From positions 11,420,435 to 11,484,434 of the forward strand of contig OZ024802.1 in NCBI GenBank assembly GCA_964017045.1: 64,000 nt of DNA, given 5' to 3'. Origin of the DNA: Omphiscola glabra (taxonomy: Eukaryota > Mollusca > Gastropoda > Lymnaeidae). Under the pieces are notes generated by a model. The model worked only from the letters and a program-made list of their open reading frames with translations, was not told the origin of the DNA and searched no databases. The translations under genes were made by a program, and so were the position numbers. Shown here one piece after another: positions 35,791-46,895 of the stretch (positions within the stretch are counted from its first letter, which is position 1; each line of letters starts with the position of its first letter).

Positions 35791-36035
35791 TCAATTCACC
35801 TAACCATGAGATATTTTTTATAACGATACCATAATCCGATACAGATCAAGTCACTAAGATAATTTTTACGATACCATGGTCCGATACAAAGCAACCCACC
35901 ATGGTCCGATACAGATCAACTCAAAAAGATGTCTTTTTTACGATACCATGGCACGATAAAAATCAACTCACCAAGATGGTTTCTTACGATAACATGGCAC
36001 GATACAATTCAACTCACCAAGATATATTTCTATGG
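35791..36035. repeat. Degenerate about 50-bp repeat, 5 copies
   Basis: ACGATACCATGGTCCGATAC, then AATCAACTCACCAAGAT, with strong drift and one internally shortened copy. Confidence 0.85.
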
Positions 36036-36608
36036 GCCTTGGTTCCAATCGGCTCCATACAGTGATCACATTTTCAAAGGTTCCCATCCCTTGTTCTGAT
36101 AATCCCCAACGGCAAAAAAAAAAAAAAAAACAACCCAAAAAACAGTTTCCTCCAGCTCATGGTCCCTAATGGTGGTCAAGCGACACTTAATCCTAATGGT
36201 CAAGGCAGCTAAGACCACGTCCCATGAGGAGGGAAACTGTTAAGTGTAGAGAAGAGATTAGTCCAAGAAAGAGGCTTAAAGGGCTATTACTGACCAGTCT
36301 GCCCATGACAACCAAATGGGCCCGGGCACTTTCGGGGCCCTGCTTACTGTCCAGGCCATGCGTGAGCTCATTCGAGTGACGCGCTGCTGTAAGACCCGAA
36401 CTTACGTCGTGTCCGGACAGTTTTCTTCCCACCGGGTGAAGTAACCTTTGGTAATGGACCTCATGGGTCAAAAGGGCGGGGCGCCTTTAGTTGTGTTACA
36501 ATATCCATCTCATAGTTCCGAATTTTTGTATCGATTCATGGCGCTTATGCTGAACACAAGTTCTTTTGGCCCCAGGCGCCCTCTGTCAAAGTAAACAAGT
36601 ACACTGTG
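36036..36608. other. Unique sequence
   Basis: More GC-balanced than its flanks at 36200-36480, with a 92-codon minus frame containing no known motif. It might be an old element. Confidence 0.4.
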
Positions 36609-36862
36609 AAATAGGTAACTAAATCCTACATAGATTAGGTAACTAAATCCTACATAATCAGGTAACTAAATCCTACATATATCAGGTAACTAAATCCTAC
36701 ATAGATCAGGTAACTAAATTCTACATAGATCAGGTAACTAAATCCTACATATATACGATAACAAAATACTACATAGAGCAGGTAATTACATCCTGCATAT
36801 ATAAGACTAAATCCTACATATATAAGATAACTAAATACTACATAGATGAAGTAACAAAATCC
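36609..36862. repeat. 24-bp minisatellite, about 11 copies
   Basis: The unit is AGGTAACTAAATCCTACATA plus GATC, with ATAT and GAGC variants. The minus frame reads FSYLIYVG repeats. Confidence 0.93.
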
Positions 36863-37225
36863 AGCCATGTTTTTCTAAATATTTTCTCTACTGTAAGTTT
36901 TGTTATTTCATACATTTTCACTCAGCAAGGGACACAACTTAATACCGGGTTAGTTCAGATATTAAAACAATTCAAAGGTAAGCGATTGCTCAAAATAACC
37001 TTCCAGAAAACTAATTAGCAACTCTTTGAGAAGGGAGCTAACAGCGATGGCCAAATTACAGCAGCAGCTTACCCAGACGCTTGGGGGTCGTCTGCCCATT
37101 GCTGCAGGTGACCTAATTAACTCACCGTGCTGTGGCCAGGACATAACTTAACACCAAAGACTTCGAAATGATCAATCAGTTACGTCATGGATATATTAAT
37201 CACTCTAATCGTTACATTAGTCACC

Positions 37226-37500
37226 CTCCGACCAGCCTACCACCACCCTCCCACCTCTGTCTCTCCCACCACCCTCCCACCTCTCTCTACCACCACCCTC
37301 CCACCTATCTCTCCTACCATCCTCCCACATCTCTCTCCCACCATCTCCCCACGTCTCTCTACCACCATCCTCCGACGTCTCTCCACCACAATCCTTCCAC
37401 CTTCCTCTCTCCCTTCATTCTCCCACTTCTCTCTCCCACCATGCTCCAACCCTCATCTCTCTCTCTCTCTTCAACCTCTCTCCAACCATCCTTTAATAAA
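37226..37500. repeat. CT-rich about 24-bp minisatellite
   Basis: CCACCCTCCCACCTCTCTCT-type units, about 10 copies, degenerate. Confidence 0.88.
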
Positions 37501-37845
37501 GCACCAACCACCCACTCACCATAGTGTCTGTTCTCCAACATCTGAACGCTTTCATCAGATCACCAATTGCATTCCTTCCTATAGCCTCCCCCCCCCCCCC
37601 ACCATACACCATTAAACTGCCTGATTAAGTATATACCCTGAGTTTTCAATCTCCTCAAAGGCTTCTCCAACCACCCCCCACTCCCCCGATACTCCCATCT
37701 CCATCTCCGCCTCTGCCACCCAATCAATCAAGTTGCCTGCTATTAATCTCCCCTCGACGTAGTCTCAAATTAGGTCTTGCATTTATTCTCAATTTTTCGC
37801 ATGCAATATTAAATAATAGATTAGCTACCTCTCTCTCACATACCT
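37501..37845. other. Unique sequence
   Basis: Pyrimidine-rich, with poly-C near 37590. No gene was recognised. Confidence 0.5.
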
Positions 37846-38345
37846 AGTGGATACATCTATAGCCGTCCATTCACTCACCCTGTACATCTCTAGCCGTCCA
37901 TTCAACCAATAATATACTTCCCTAGCCGTCCACTCAACTCATAGCCGTCCATTCAAACAATAATGTACATCATTATCCGCCCATTCAAAAATCCAAATAC
38001 TTCCCTAGCCATCCATTCAACCCATATTATACTTCCCTAGCCGTCCATTCAACCCATATTATACTTCCCTAGCCGTTAATTCGAACCATAATATACTTAA
38101 CTAGCCGTCCATTCAAAGCACCATATACTTGCACTGCAACACATCAACCCACAATGTACATCCCTAGCCGTCCATTCAAGCAATAAAATGCACCCCTAGC
38201 CGTCCATTCAACCCACTATATACATCCCAAGCCGTCCATTCAAGCAATAATATGCAGCCCTAGCCGTCCATTCTCACCACATAATGTATATCCCTAGCCG
38301 ACCATTCAACCCACCATGTACACCCTTAGCCGTCCATTCAACTTA
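37846..38345. repeat. Degenerate 30-33-bp minisatellite, about 15 copies
   Basis: CCCTAGCCGTCCATTCAACC, then a variable (A)ATATACTT or ATGTACAT segment. The CCGTCCATTCAA core is best kept. Confidence 0.92.
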
Positions 38346-38690
38346 CCTATTCATGTTCTCCATGCACGAATTTATCCCCATTTATATCAGACTAGGAGCT
38401 CAAAGATATTCCAAGGTAGCTTACTTCAGAATATACGTTTCTTTTTGAGAATTTTAGTTTCGTAATCAGTGAGCTATATGAGCTTTGTCCGAATTAAATT
38501 AACAGTTTATTGTGATATACTGACACGATATTCAGTCATGAAAACCAAAGTGTATTGACAGCGGCACACAGAAGTGGCAACCGACAGTATCTGGCCTTTT
38601 GCGTCTTCACATTTAGCACAGTTTCTGTGTGAGTGAGAGCGCTCAACATTCATGGCGTATAGAGGGCTTAAGGGGAAACAATCCTGCAGC
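38346..38690. other. Unique sequence
   Basis: No recognisable feature. Confidence 0.5.
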
Positions 38691-38855
38691 CAGTGGCGTA
38701 GGAATGTAGTGCCGTGGGGGCAGTCAGCCCCCTGACGGCCCTTATTTCTTTACACAGAGGGGCGGTGTTTTAGGCCGAATCCTGAGGATTTTCGTGAAAT
38801 GGGGGCGGGAAAATCTTGGCCGGCCCCGGGCGCCCTAACCCTAGCTACGTCATTT
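38691..38855 (+). mobile_element. hAT-type MITE (CAGTGGCGTAGG end), decayed right end
   Basis: 165 bp, starting CAGTGGCGTAGGAATG. The right end TAGCTACGTCATTT has changes from the usual GCCACTG. Flanks CCTGCAGC and CCCGCAGC still make an 8-bp duplication with one mismatch. The interior includes GGCCGGCCCCGGGCGCC. Confidence 0.8.
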
Positions 38856-39601
38856 CCCGCAGCTCTCATATATATCAACAAAATCTCAAGACGAATTGAG
38901 GGTTTACAGGGAAACAACATCTCCTACATCTCTCTCACATATCAACAACGTCTCCTACAGTCTTCCCTACGCCAGTTCTAGCAAGCCATTGTCTCAGCCA
39001 TTCTCCTAAGGGGGGGGGGGGGGGGGGTCACCCATCTTACAACGTGGATATTCTTATCGTCACGATGCATCGAGTACGGGCTCAACTGGCGCTAGGAACC
39101 AACTAGGCGGCATCGAATCCGGATTATCCAGCAGTACAGTTAATCGAAGAAGCTCATTCGGCACTTGTAGTAAGTCGAGCAGGCAGCATAGGGGGGTGGG
39201 GGGGGGGGGGCCGGACCCTTTGTGCCACACAATTATCACCCTCGCTAATAAGGGAGGGGAAATCATAGAAACTCAGTCTTAATAACATTCCCAATTGGCC
39301 TCGGGAGCAAGCAATTACAACCCCTGCCAACCTCGCGCTAGCAGGCGGGTGTGTGGGTTTGTGGGGTGGGGATGAAAGTGGGGGTGGGGGTCTTGATTCA
39401 GTGGCGGACTATTGGTACTGTGCAAGGGTAGCTGCATTGTGGGCGAGGGGGGTAGAGAACAATTGAGTATCAGGAGGAAAGGCTGGCCTCTAATATAGTT
39501 AATGATCGTTTTAATGTCTCACTCGTCGTGCAATATGCAGGATAGGAGATGTGGGCTTCTCGTGTTAGAGAACATGAATAGAAGAGTTGGCTCATTTCTT
39601 T
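38856..39601. other. Unique sequence with long poly-G runs
   Basis: Poly-G runs at about 39010 (18 bases) and about 39200. A lone hAT-like left end CAGTGGCGGACTATTGG begins at 39399 without a matching right end. No gene was recognised. Confidence 0.5.
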
Positions 39602-39858
39602 TGTTTGAAAATAGATGAGAGTGGTAGGCCCATTAATTTGTTGGAAAATAGATGAGAATGGTTGGCCAACGACTTTGTTGGATAATAGATGAGAATGGTA
39701 GGCCCATTACTTTTTTGGATAATAGATGAGAATGGTAGGCCCAATACTTTTTTGGATAATAGATGAGAATGGTAGGCCCATTACTTTTTTGGATAATAGA
39801 TGAGAATGGTAGGCCCAATACTTTGTTTGAAAATAGATGAGAATGGTAGGCCCAATAA
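39602..39858. repeat. 37-bp minisatellite, 7 copies
   Basis: The unit contains GGATAATAGATGAGAATGGT, AGGCCCATTACTTTTTT. Copies alternate between CCCATTAC and CCCAATAC. Confidence 0.95.
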
Positions 39859-40226
39859 TGTTTTGTAGAAAAAGAAGAGAAAAAGTTGACCCGTTAAGCT
39901 AAACTGTTCTTCTCTGCTGATTTTTTTCACAGAGACAAGGTTAGGAATCTACCTATAAAAAGATAAACGTTTGGCTCCATACAACTAATATGGAGAAACT
40001 ACAAGTACCGGTACAAGAACCAAATTAAATAGCAACATAAATTTTACATAAGATGACATGGTATGAAAGTTTGCATTTTCAGAGTTAGAATTTCTGTCTT
40101 CGTGTAAAGTTTGGTTCAAAAAAACTATAAGTCACTGTTATAGCCTGTGTGTTGACCTTATTTTGGTTCACCCAACATATTGCGGAGCCGTGGCGTACAT
40201 GCCTTTTTTAATGTAACCGCAAACAC
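39859..40226. other. Unique sequence
   Basis: No recognisable feature. Confidence 0.5.
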
Positions 40227-40485
40227 CAATTGAAGGGCTCAAGGGAAAAACCAGTGATGTCAGGTTTTGAGAGTTTTGAGAAAAGTGATAATAAAGTTTG
40301 AAAATTCCTCATAAAAGTATCAAAATGTTAAAATTTTTAAATATTTATTTATTGACTACTCTGCTTTTTTCAGTTGGACATATGTGTCATATTATTCTAT
40401 TGAATGGAATGTAGCCACACGGGAGATAACTTGCAAATGTCAAAAAATTGACATCACTGGTTTTTCCCTTGAACCCTTCAAATAT
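40227..40485. mobile_element. MITE-like element with about 38-bp terminal inverted repeats
   Basis: The left arm TTGAAGGGCTCAAGGGAAAA ACC AGTGATGTCA is matched at 40446-40484 by its reverse complement with about three mismatches. The loop is AT-rich. Flanks do not show a clear duplication, and no transposase is present, so the superfamily is unknown. Confidence 0.7.
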
Positions 40486-40499
40486 TTTGTTCCTTGTTT

Positions 40500-40860
40500 G
40501 GCAGGCCATCACACAACCACGGCTTCTCTTGACCTTACTCATTACGTCATATTGGGAAATGGTGTCGGTGGGCTGTGGAGCGTGACGCTTAATGCCCACA
40601 CCCTCCGGCACACCCCCACACGGGTCAGACGCGGGTCTCCCCGCCGCCAGACCGTGCGGCGGCACGCCAGGAACCTCCCCCCTGGCATGGGGGGAGCCCG
40701 ATCAGCCGAAAACGCTGCGTTTAAGGCGTTTGCAGCCAACTCCCCCAGAGGGTTTGGGCGGGCTTGCTTCCACTATAGGGGAAATGGTGTGGCTTTACCA
40801 CCCCCAACCTACCAATGAGTCTCTCGGTCGGGACGGTAAGCTGGGACCAAATTACTAAAT
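40500..40860. other. GC-rich island, probably a fragment of a repeated element
   Basis: About 360 bp clearly richer in G and C than its surroundings, with CGGCACACCCCCACACGGGT, GCCGCCAGACCGTGCGGCGG and CTCTCGGTCGGGACGGTAAG. Frames are open on both strands for 65-144 codons (arginine/proline-rich), with no domain I can name. The abrupt composition change and the adjacent inverted-repeat element suggest an inserted element. A CpG-rich promoter is possible but not supported by a neighbouring gene. Confidence 0.4.
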
Positions 40861-41362
40861 TTTTATAAATAGATTTGGGTAATTCTCGCTTGATCTTTTA
40901 GACTTAAGATTCGATTCTAGAAATGTTGTCCCCACTAGACTATAAACAAGCTACCCTTAAAAATCTTTCGTAAAAGTACCCCCCATTTTACGATAGATTA
41001 TAGTGTACAAGCTGCAAGTAATTCATTGTGAATACTTGGATAAGGAAATAGACGTACCAGAGAAACAAGTATTTACCTGTGTGTGGATTGCTATTTTTAC
41101 CTCTCTATTGTTACACGTAGTCACGTTGTGTAAGTTAATTGAGTTTTTTTTTGGGTTATAAATTTCAATATATTTGATTTTGTGCTTTTTATCATGATTT
41201 TGTTATATAAATAAATTGATTATTTTTAATATCACTCGCTTTGTTATCGTTTTTCTGTTTATGTTGTTTTTCAGTCCTCTGTTAAGTATTGTTCATCTAA
41301 CAAGCCAAATCTTAAACATATTAAATTAATTTTTGAGCCATACACCTGTATGTAACACTTAT
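40861..41362. other. Unique AT-rich sequence
   Basis: No recognisable feature. Confidence 0.5.
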
Positions 41363-41592
41363 CTTTAGGTATGTGTTACCTAATGTTTGTTTCAAATAAA
41401 TAAAATATTTGTTACCGAACGTTTGGTTCAAATAAATAAGGTATTCGTTACATAATGTTTGGTTCAAATAAATAAGGTATATGTTACAGCTGGTTTGGTT
41501 CAAATAAATAAGGTATTTGTTACATAATGTTTAGTTCAAATAAATAAAGTATTTTTTACCTAATGTTTGGTTCAAATAAGTTAGGATTTCTA
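41363..41592. repeat. 36-bp minisatellite, 6 copies
   Basis: The unit contains GTTACATAATGTTTGGTTCA, AATAAATAAGGTATTT. Confidence 0.94.
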
Positions 41593-42562
41593 ACAGAACT
41601 GCTTGCTACAGAACGACTTGCTACAAAATGACTTGATCTATTAGTCAGTCCTTTTGTATGGGATTGTGGGTGTTTTTAGATGCGTTTGACATATGTCACC
41701 AACCCACTGAGTTTTAAGGCCAACCCCACGCCCCCCTGTTATCCTCATCCCAGCCCTGGCTCTATCAACAAAACATGCAATTGTTACGCGCTTTCGTCTT
41801 AAGAAATTTCAAAGCTTTAAGAAAAATAAAGCAAGCGATTTTACTTCGGTCTATTACTACAATGAGACTTTTGAGATAACTCAAAGGACTTCTTGTTATA
41901 CAAACACGGTTATATGTTGTCAAATGTTTTACAATATATATTTTGTTTATGATGAAACTGGTGACAATGATCATCTTGAAACCAGCCCAGCCTCTCTGTG
42001 CGTGACGTGGCTCCCGGATCATCTCTTCTATATTATGATATGCGCGACTGGTCGTCCATTAGGATTATCCTCTTAATGCTTTTCCTCTCCGCCCAAAGCG
42101 CTTATAGAATTCAGATGTGATGCGTTTTTTCCCCCACTTTTTATCATGAACTCTATGTCCTTATAATATATCCTCTTATATAAGTATCTGAATCCGATTA
42201 CCGTTCTGAAATGTGAGAACCACTGTTGCAATATTATCCATGTGACGGGTTGTCGGGTTTTGTTTTGTTTTGTTTTTGTTTGGAGTCGATTCAGCAATTT
42301 GAGAAACTCCCATTCTATATTTTAAATTTTTCAAGTGAATGAAACACTTCCTAAAACTTCATTCTTAAATTAGTTTCGATCCTAAATTTATTATTATAAT
42401 AAAAAGAGAGAGAAAAAACTCCTTTCAAAGATATTCACTGAACGACACATTGTCTTAAAGTCGAATGGTGAGACTTGAATCCAAAGACAAGGAGATCTAT
42501 TTTAAGTTGGTGTTGTGAAATGATCACGTAACAACCTCCAAATAATTCATAGATTGCAATAA
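41593..42562. other. Unique AT-rich sequence
   Basis: No gene was recognised. GTTTTGTTTTGTTTTGTTTT pentamers occur at about 42257-42282. Confidence 0.5.
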
Positions 42563-42925
42563 AAATGGCAACATAGATGGCAACAGAGGTGGCAACATAG
42601 ATGACAACATAGATGGCAACATAGATGGCAACATAGGTGGCAACATAGATGGCAACATAGATGGCAACATAGATGGCAACTTGACAACATAGATGGCAAC
42701 ATGGCAACATAGATGGCAACATGGCAACATAGATGGCAACATGGCAACATGGATGGCATGATGGCAACATAGATGGCAACATAGATGGCAACATAGATGG
42801 CAACAGAGGTGGCAACATAGATGACAACATAGATGGCAACATAGATGGTAACATAGATGGCAACATAGATGGCAACATAGATGGCAACATAGATGGCAAC
42901 ATAGATTGCAACATAGTTATCAATA
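42563..42925. repeat. 12-bp minisatellite, about 30 copies
   Basis: ATAGATGGCAAC units, with an 18-bp ATGGCAACATAGATGGCA form in the middle. A block with GGCAACAGAGGTGGCAACAT and ATAGATGACAACATAG occurs near 42580 and again near 42800, suggesting a roughly 220-bp duplication. The period of 12 keeps every frame open. Confidence 0.95.
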
Positions 42926-42979
42926 TTCATGTCTCAGAACGCTAACCGAATATAAATTTGAACCTTCGCATACAAAGTT

Positions 42980-43140
42980 ATATGACGCTGTTGATGATAA
43001 AGGCGATGATGTCAATGAAGGCGATGATGACGACCATGGCGTTAACGATGACGATGGCTAATGACGACGAGGATAAACATAATGGCTCTAATGATGATGA
43101 AGTTGATGACCATGACGGTGGCGACGACATCGAGACGAGC
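42980..43140. repeat. Imperfect GAT/GAC trinucleotide tract
   Basis: Many GATGATGACGA words. Translation gives only Asp- or Ser-rich low complexity, and no supported gene. Confidence 0.6.
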
Positions 43141-44274
43141 AAATTTAATATAGGATCATGTTGTTTTTTAAAAAGTTTAATTTCACGCCGGGCGAAACGA
43201 AATAAGAAAGACAACAACTAAAATGAAGCAAGGGAAAATTTCACACATCACACCCACCCTCTCACACCCCAACCAACTTCTCCAACCCGCCTGTAAAGAA
43301 TAAGAAACGTGTTGGGAGGACCGGGGGTGGGGGGTTGTGGGGTTGGGGCGGAACAGGCCATCAGAAACACCCGGTCCGGGGTGACGACCAAAACTCTTCC
43401 AATTTCCTGCTTAAAATTGACAATTTTTCTATCCTACAACCCCCTACCCGCTCCTATTTCCTTTAATTATGTTATTAACACCCTCCCTGTCCGCGCCCTA
43501 CCTTTCTCTCCTCTTTCAATCTGGCCCCCACTCTCGCCCGAGTCGGCCCCAAAGACATTGCCAGATTCCCATTATAAGATTGGGCCGTAATCGATTAGGT
43601 TAAATCGATGCTTCGATTTCCATTTATGATTACTCGGGTACATCTGACCGGAAATGACGCTATAAAGTTACAAGTTTTTATTTAATTTGACGCCCTTATT
43701 TATTTTTTTTTTTGGTTGTTTTTGCACCGAATGCCCCCGTGCCCTGAAATCAAGGGCGTAGTAGGGCGGAGCTTCTTACTTTAAGAAATGACATGCGTCA
43801 GATATATTTTTTTGGGGGTCAAGAAACGCAAACCGGCTAAAGAAATATTTTTTCAATTATAACAATATATTTCTACAAGTTTCTGGCACCGGGTTTAATT
43901 TGGGGGGGGGGGGGGGGAAGAATTCTATTTCAATTTCCTACGATAAGGCATTAATCAAATATGTGATTTTAATCTTCTGAAACTCCAAGGAAGTAGAGCG
44001 CGTGTGGTGAAATTATTCAAGACAGAATTGTTTGTGATGAACAAAACATATTTGCCAGAGACAAAAAGTGAATAGAGAAATTGATGGAAGAGGTCCTACT
44101 TGATGAACAGCCAACACAATGTTTTGAGGGTTTCACAGCAAGGGTTAAACATCAAATATATGTGATGATATTGGGAATAATCTTTTTAGGGTAAAGTGTA
44201 TATATTAAAAATTAATCGAATGGAGCTCAAACTGGGTAAATTTTATTAACTGTTATGAGCTTAGACAAGTCAAG
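43141..44274. other. Unique sequence
   Basis: No gene was recognised. Poly-T at about 43705 and poly-G of about 16 at 43901-43917. Confidence 0.5.
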
Positions 44275-44765
44275 CTACCTTTGTCGAGAAGTCTACCTTT
44301 GTCGAATAGGCTACTTTGTCGAGAATGCTTTCTTGTTCAGAAGGCTACCTTATCGAGCAGGCTACTTTGAACTACAAGACTACCTTTGTCTAGAAGGCTG
44401 GCTATGATGTGAAGGCTACCTTGGCGGTCAAGAAGGCTACCTTGGACATAAGGGCTACCTTTGTCTAGAAAGCTACCTTGGACATGAAGGCTACATTTAT
44501 CGACAAGGCTACCTTGGAAACGAAGGCTACCTTTGTCTAAAAGGCTGTCTATGACGTGAAGGCTACCTTGGTGGTCGAGAAGGCTAAATTTGCCGGGAAG
44601 TCTACCTTGGACATGAAGGCTGCATTTATCGACGAGGCTACCTTGGAAACGAAGGCTACCTTTGTCTAAAAGGCTGTCTATGACGTGAAGGCTACCTTGG
44701 CGGTCGAGAAGGCTACCATTGCCGAGAAGTCTACCTTGGACATGAAGGCTACCTTGTATGTGGTT
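44275..44765. repeat. 18-bp minisatellite with 129-bp higher-order repeat
   Basis: The basic unit is GAAGGCTACCTTGGACAT, or its CTTTGTCTAGAAGGCTAC variants. The landmark TTGGACATGAAGGCT recurs at 44478, 44607 and 44736, giving a higher-order period of 129 bp. Both periods are multiples of 3, so a 158-codon minus frame (44337-44813) of GSLLDK/GSLHVQ repeats stays open. I see no signal peptide, domain or conserved neighbour to support expression. Confidence 0.93.
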
Positions 44766-44946
44766 TGCCATTTTTTCACCATAACGAAGATTGACATACT
44801 TACCGTTTGACATACTTACCGTTTGACATTCAAAATTATTTGTCCGACTTCAGCATCCAGCAACTGGGTGTCAATGTCCTCTCTCAAAAATATCTGCCAC
44901 TGGGGAGATCAGACACTTCTATAGCTAGCAACATATTATGTTAGAA

Positions 44947-45140
44947 CAGTGGTTCTCAGCCTTCCTAGTGACACGACCCTCTAATACAGTTCCTCGTGTT
45001 TTGGCGACCCCCAACCACAAAATGTGTTTCTTTGATACTTCATAACTGTATACTATGTGTGTTTTCAGATGGTATTAGGCGACCCCTGGTAATGGGTCGT
45101 GTGACCAAAGGGGTCGCGACCCAATCGTTGAGACCCGCTG
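44947..45140 (+). mobile_element. SPIN-like hAT MITE, copy 4
   Basis: 194 bp, starting CAGTGGTTCTCAGCC and ending CGTTGAGACCCGCTG. The interior has ACGACCCTCTAATACAGTTC, GGCGACCCCCAACCACAAAA, TTAGGCGACCCCTGG and GGGGTCGCGACCC. TGTTAGAA is duplicated exactly on both sides. It is the longest of the four copies and retains CTTCATAACTGTA, which the other copies lack. Confidence 0.95.
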
Positions 45141-45404
45141 TGTTAGAAGCATTGATAGTTAGAAATATCATTAATTAATCGCAAAATGTTTTGGAAACAT
45201 CATTTTTTTTAAAAAAAGGGATTATAAATATAAGAGATAATAATATTCATATAAAAATTATAAGTTAACACATGGGTTAAAATGAATTGTGTTTATTATT
45301 TTGGCATGAACTTCTGAGTAAAAAAAAGGGAAATTTGGCACGTCGCATTACGACGGTTAAAATGATTTTTTTTAATAAAAACTCTAGATCCTAAAATTTC
45401 ATAT
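45141..45404. other. Unique AT-rich sequence
   Basis: No recognisable feature. Confidence 0.5.
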
Positions 45405-45572
45405 AACAGATCCATATAACAACTCCACATAAAATCTCCAAATTGCAACTCCGTATAACAAATCCATAAAGCATCTTCATGTAGCAGCTCCATATGACAA
45501 CTCTATATAAGAACTCCATATTGCAACTCCATATAACAACTCCATATAACAACTCCATATATCAACTCTATA
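45405..45572. repeat. 13-bp satellite CATATAACAACTC, left segment
   Basis: AACTCCATATAAC units, more diverged to the left. The array continues after the inserted MITE at 45738-45783 and after the retrotransposon fragment at 46351-46432. Confidence 0.9.
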
Positions 45573-45737
45573 TAGTGCCGGCGCTAGACATTTTTAGGTT
45601 GGGTGAAAATGAGCAATTGTCACCCTCTGGAAAATTATGGGAGGAGTTCAGACATTTATTTTGGCCGTCTTCGGGGGTTAGGGCACCTTGGCGCATGTGT
45701 TATGATCAACCATTGCACCCGCCTTGAGCCGCCACTG
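45573..45737 (-). mobile_element. hAT-type MITE inside the 13-bp satellite
   Basis: 165 bp. The right end is GAGCCGCCACTG. The left end TAGTGCCGGCGCTAGA is a diverged partner. Flanks ACTCTATA and ATTCTATA are an 8-bp duplication with one change, although the satellite context makes this weaker evidence. Confidence 0.75.
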
Positions 45738-45783
45738 ATTCTATATAACATGTCTATATAACATTTTTATATAACAACTCTAT
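45738..45783. repeat. 13-bp satellite, middle segment
   Basis: ATATAACAACTCTATAT-type units between the MITE and the retrotransposon fragment. Confidence 0.85.
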
Positions 45784-46350
45784 ATCATCATCATCATCAT
45801 CGCCTGTCGTCCCGTCTGGGGCATAGGCCACAAACAAAGGCTTCCCAGGCATCCCGGTCTTGGGCAAGTCTCTCCAGCTGTCCCCAGTTGTGCCCACTCT
45901 TTTTGGTGTCTGCCTCCAGCTCCCTTCTCCAAGTCATTTTGGATCGACCTCTTTTTCTCTTTTCCTGGGGGCTCCAAGTGAGGGCTTGTCTCGTGATACT
46001 TGATGTGGACTTTCTGAGGGTGTGACCAATCCATCTCCATCTGCGCTGGCAGACTAACTCTTCAACTGGTTCTTGTTGTGTGCGCCGCCAGAGATCCTCG
46101 TTGGTGATGACACTGGGCCAGCGGATTCGTAGAATCATTCGGAGACATGAGTTGAAAAATGTCTGTAGCTTTTTTGAACCAGCTGCTGTTGTTTGCCATG
46201 TTTCTGCTCCATATAGCAAGACAGGTTTCACTGTGGTGTTGAATATCCTGATCTTGGTCTGGAGGGTCAAGTTGCTGCAGCTCCAGACTTTTTTTAGCTG
46301 GTTAAATGCAGCTCTTGCCTTGCCAATTCTCACTCTTATGTCGGCGTCTG
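45784..46350 (-). pseudogene. Non-LTR retrotransposon 3' fragment (end of reverse transcriptase and C-terminal region)
   Basis: About 185 uninterrupted minus-strand codons. It opens abruptly at DADIRVRIGKARAAFNQLKK, continues through VLLYGAETW (the end of the reverse-transcriptase region in many animal LINEs), then FNSCLRMILRIRWP, RRWRWIGHTLR and KRKRGRSKMTWRREL, and ends CPRRDDRR at a stop. The 3' end is a run of GAT trinucleotides, a tail type seen in some LINE clades. The 5' side is truncated inside the 13-bp satellite. The frame has no internal stop over its length, which suggests a fairly recent insertion, but the endonuclease and catalytic YxDD part are absent, so it is dead on arrival. 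Confidence 0.93.
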
Positions 46351-46432
46351 TTCTATATATCAACTCTATATAACAACTCTATATAACAACTATATATAAC
46401 AACTCTATATAACAACTCCATATTACTCCCAA
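46351..46432. repeat. 13-bp satellite, right segment
   Basis: AACTCTATATAAC units, more regular than the left segment. Confidence 0.92.
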
Positions 46433-46624
46433 TATGTAAACGTTTAACGCTACCTCTGCTTGATTTAGACTTTCCAAATATCAAGGGCATTTTGTCGTGT
46501 TAGGCAGTTCTACTCGGATAGGACATTTTGTCTTGTTGGTAAGGACCTACCATTTAAGCATGAATTAAAAGTTAAAGTCGCCAGCACTTCGTGAGGTAAT
46601 GTGTCTTTAAATTCATTTATATAG

Positions 46625-46895
46625 CCCTTCTCTGTCTCTCTCTCAATCCCCCCTCTCCCACTCTCCCTCACCCCTTCTGTCTCTATCCCTCTCTCTCACT
46701 CACCCCCTCTGTCTCATTCCCTCTCTCTCACTCACCCCCTCTGTCTCTCTCCCTCTCTCTTACTCACATCTCTTTGTCTCCTTCTCTCTCATCTCATCTA
46801 CCTTTCTCTTTCACTCTCATTGAATTATCCCCCGTCTCTCTCTCACCCACCTCGCCCTCATTCTTATTCAACCATCCCCTCTCTCTCTCTCTCTC
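46625..46895. repeat. CT-rich minisatellite/microsatellite
   Basis: CTCTGTCTCTCTCCCTCTCT and CACTCACCCCCTCTGTCTC repeats, irregular. Confidence 0.88.

Noticed and set aside
39399..39480. Possible hAT left end CAGTGGCGGACTATTGG
   Set aside because: No right end or duplication within several hundred bases, so only mentioned as a lone end.
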